NCBI GenBank assembly: GCA_041591635.1
Contig: JBFHRO010000216.1
Location: forward strand, 1-5,550
DNA from: JACKOD01 sp041591635
Lineage (GTDB): Bacteria > Pseudomonadota > Gammaproteobacteria > Pseudomonadales > Oleiphilaceae
Direction of reading: 5' to 3'
DNA: 5,550 nt
Both the position numbers and the translations under genes were made by a program. The notes beneath the pieces are model-generated. The model was given only the letters and a program-made list of their open reading frames with translations. It did no database searches and was not told the DNA's origin. Of the stretch, positions 4,867-5,550 are shown in pieces; within the stretch, counting starts at the first letter, position 1; the number at the start of each line of letters is the position of its first letter.

Positions 4867-5550
4867 ATGCATTTTACCCTTCGCTCAGGCCAAAGAGACG
4901 CAGAACAGCTAGTGGCCATCGTCTTGCTGGCGACACTCGTCGCCTTGCTCTTTTACTCCACGGCGGTCGAACGGCTGAATTTCATCCTCTATGACACCGC
5001 ACTCAAAGTTCGCCCCCTCGCACCGCTCGAAAACACGGCAATTGTCGCGATTGACGAGCGCAGTCTCAGCGAACTGGGGCAATGGCCCTGGCCACGGCAA
5101 ATACACGCCCAGCTCTTGACCTTGTTGCACCAGTACAACAGCGGCCCGGTTGCCTTTGACATTATTTTTGCCGAACCTGATGCCAGCGGGACCGAGCACG
5201 ACCTTGCCCTCGCGCTGGCCATGAAGCAGCACGCGCAGGTGTATCTGCCTGTGCATATATTTCCCCGGCATGCCGGATCTACCCTCACGGAGGTGCTGCC
5301 GCTGCCCGAGTTGATGACCAGTGCGGCGGGCCTCGCCCACGTGCATGTCGAACTGGACCAGGATGGCATCGCCAGGGGGCTGTTTCTCCATCAAGGCATC
5401 GGCAGCCCACACTGGCCAGCACTCGCCCTGACACTGGCCGAAGCCTACCTCCCTGAACGCCTCCTGCCGCACCCGCCTTCACCGGCACAGGCCGACACCC
5501 CTGCTTATGTCATGGCCCAAGCGGGTTACCTGGGCATTCGCTTTGCCGGC
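4867..5550 (+). CDS. CHASE2-domain membrane sensor protein (N-terminal part, runs off right edge)
   Basis: The first 228 codons encode a short cytoplasmic start, a transmembrane helix at about residues 14-31 (QLVAIVLLATLVALLFYS) and then a CHASE2 extracytoplasmic sensor domain. Characteristic CHASE2 motifs are LYDTALKVRP at 41-50, IVAIDERSLSELGQWPWPR at 59-77, VAFDIIFAEPD at 95-105 and AHVHVELDQDGIARG at 157-171. CHASE2 proteins usually continue with further membrane helices and then an output domain such as a histidine kinase, adenylate cyclase, GGDEF or Ser/Thr kinase; that part lies outside the window. The response regulator two genes upstream favours a histidine kinase, but this is inference. 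The start is the first ATG, directly before the membrane helix. It has no strong ribosome site (AAG at 4853-4855 at best), and it lies 45 bases after the FecR gene, so translation may depend on the upstream gene. There is no stop within the window. Confidence 0.88.
   Translation, partial: MHFTLRSGQRDAEQLVAIVLLATLVALLFYSTAVERLNFILYDTALKVRPLAPLENTAIVAIDERSLSELGQWPWPRQIHAQLLTLLHQYNSGPVAFDIIFAEPDASGTEHDLALALAMKQHAQVYLPVHIFPRHAGSTLTEVLPLPELMTSAAGLAHVHVELDQDGIARGLFLHQGIGSPHWPALALTLAEAYLPERLLPHPPSPAQADTPAYVMAQAGYLGIRFAG

Noticed and set aside
4909..5472. Minus-strand frame of 187 codons opposite the CHASE2 gene
   Set aside because: The plus strand encodes continuous CHASE2 motifs through this stretch, so the opposite frame is a by-product of GC-rich codon use.

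Overview
The window looks like chromosomal DNA from a gammaproteobacterium, probably an aquatic or marine one. The best evidence is the close match of BolA and YciO to their enterobacterial counterparts as I remember them, plus a sodium-pump type oxaloacetate decarboxylase with an 84-residue gamma subunit. The genus cannot be fixed from this sequence alone. Codon use is moderately GC-rich and similar throughout. I see no rRNA, tRNA, CRISPR array, insertion sequence or sign of recent transfer.

Left half, minus strand. Positions 1-808 hold the start of an oadGA operon: the small membrane anchor OadG, then the first 170 codons of OadA, which runs off the left edge. Before it, 809-1086 is an untranslated gap with one plausible sigma70-type promoter. 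Further upstream on the same strand are bolA (1707-2036) and yciO (1087-1710). They overlap by the four bases ATGA, so their translation is probably coupled.

Centre. Positions 2037-2286 form a divergent intergenic region between bolA (leftward) and a response regulator gene (rightward). It is unusually rich in symmetry. A 12-base unit of the form ATGGC-NN-TGTGA occurs twice in direct orientation and once inverted, and the second and third copies form a compact 27-bp operator-like palindrome. A separate 8-bp inverted repeat brackets a TATTATAAC sequence just before the response regulator.

Right half, plus strand. Three closely spaced genes follow: an OmpR-family response regulator, a 589-residue exported protein with LysM, FecR and probable fibronectin-III-like modules, and the first 228 codons of a membrane protein with an N-terminal CHASE2 sensor domain. 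I read these as one envelope-sensing unit. The FecR/LysM protein would sit in the periplasm or on the wall, the CHASE2 protein would sense in the periplasm and signal across the inner membrane, and the response regulator would give the transcriptional output. The output domain of the CHASE2 protein (kinase, cyclase or other) lies beyond the right edge, so the wiring is inferred.
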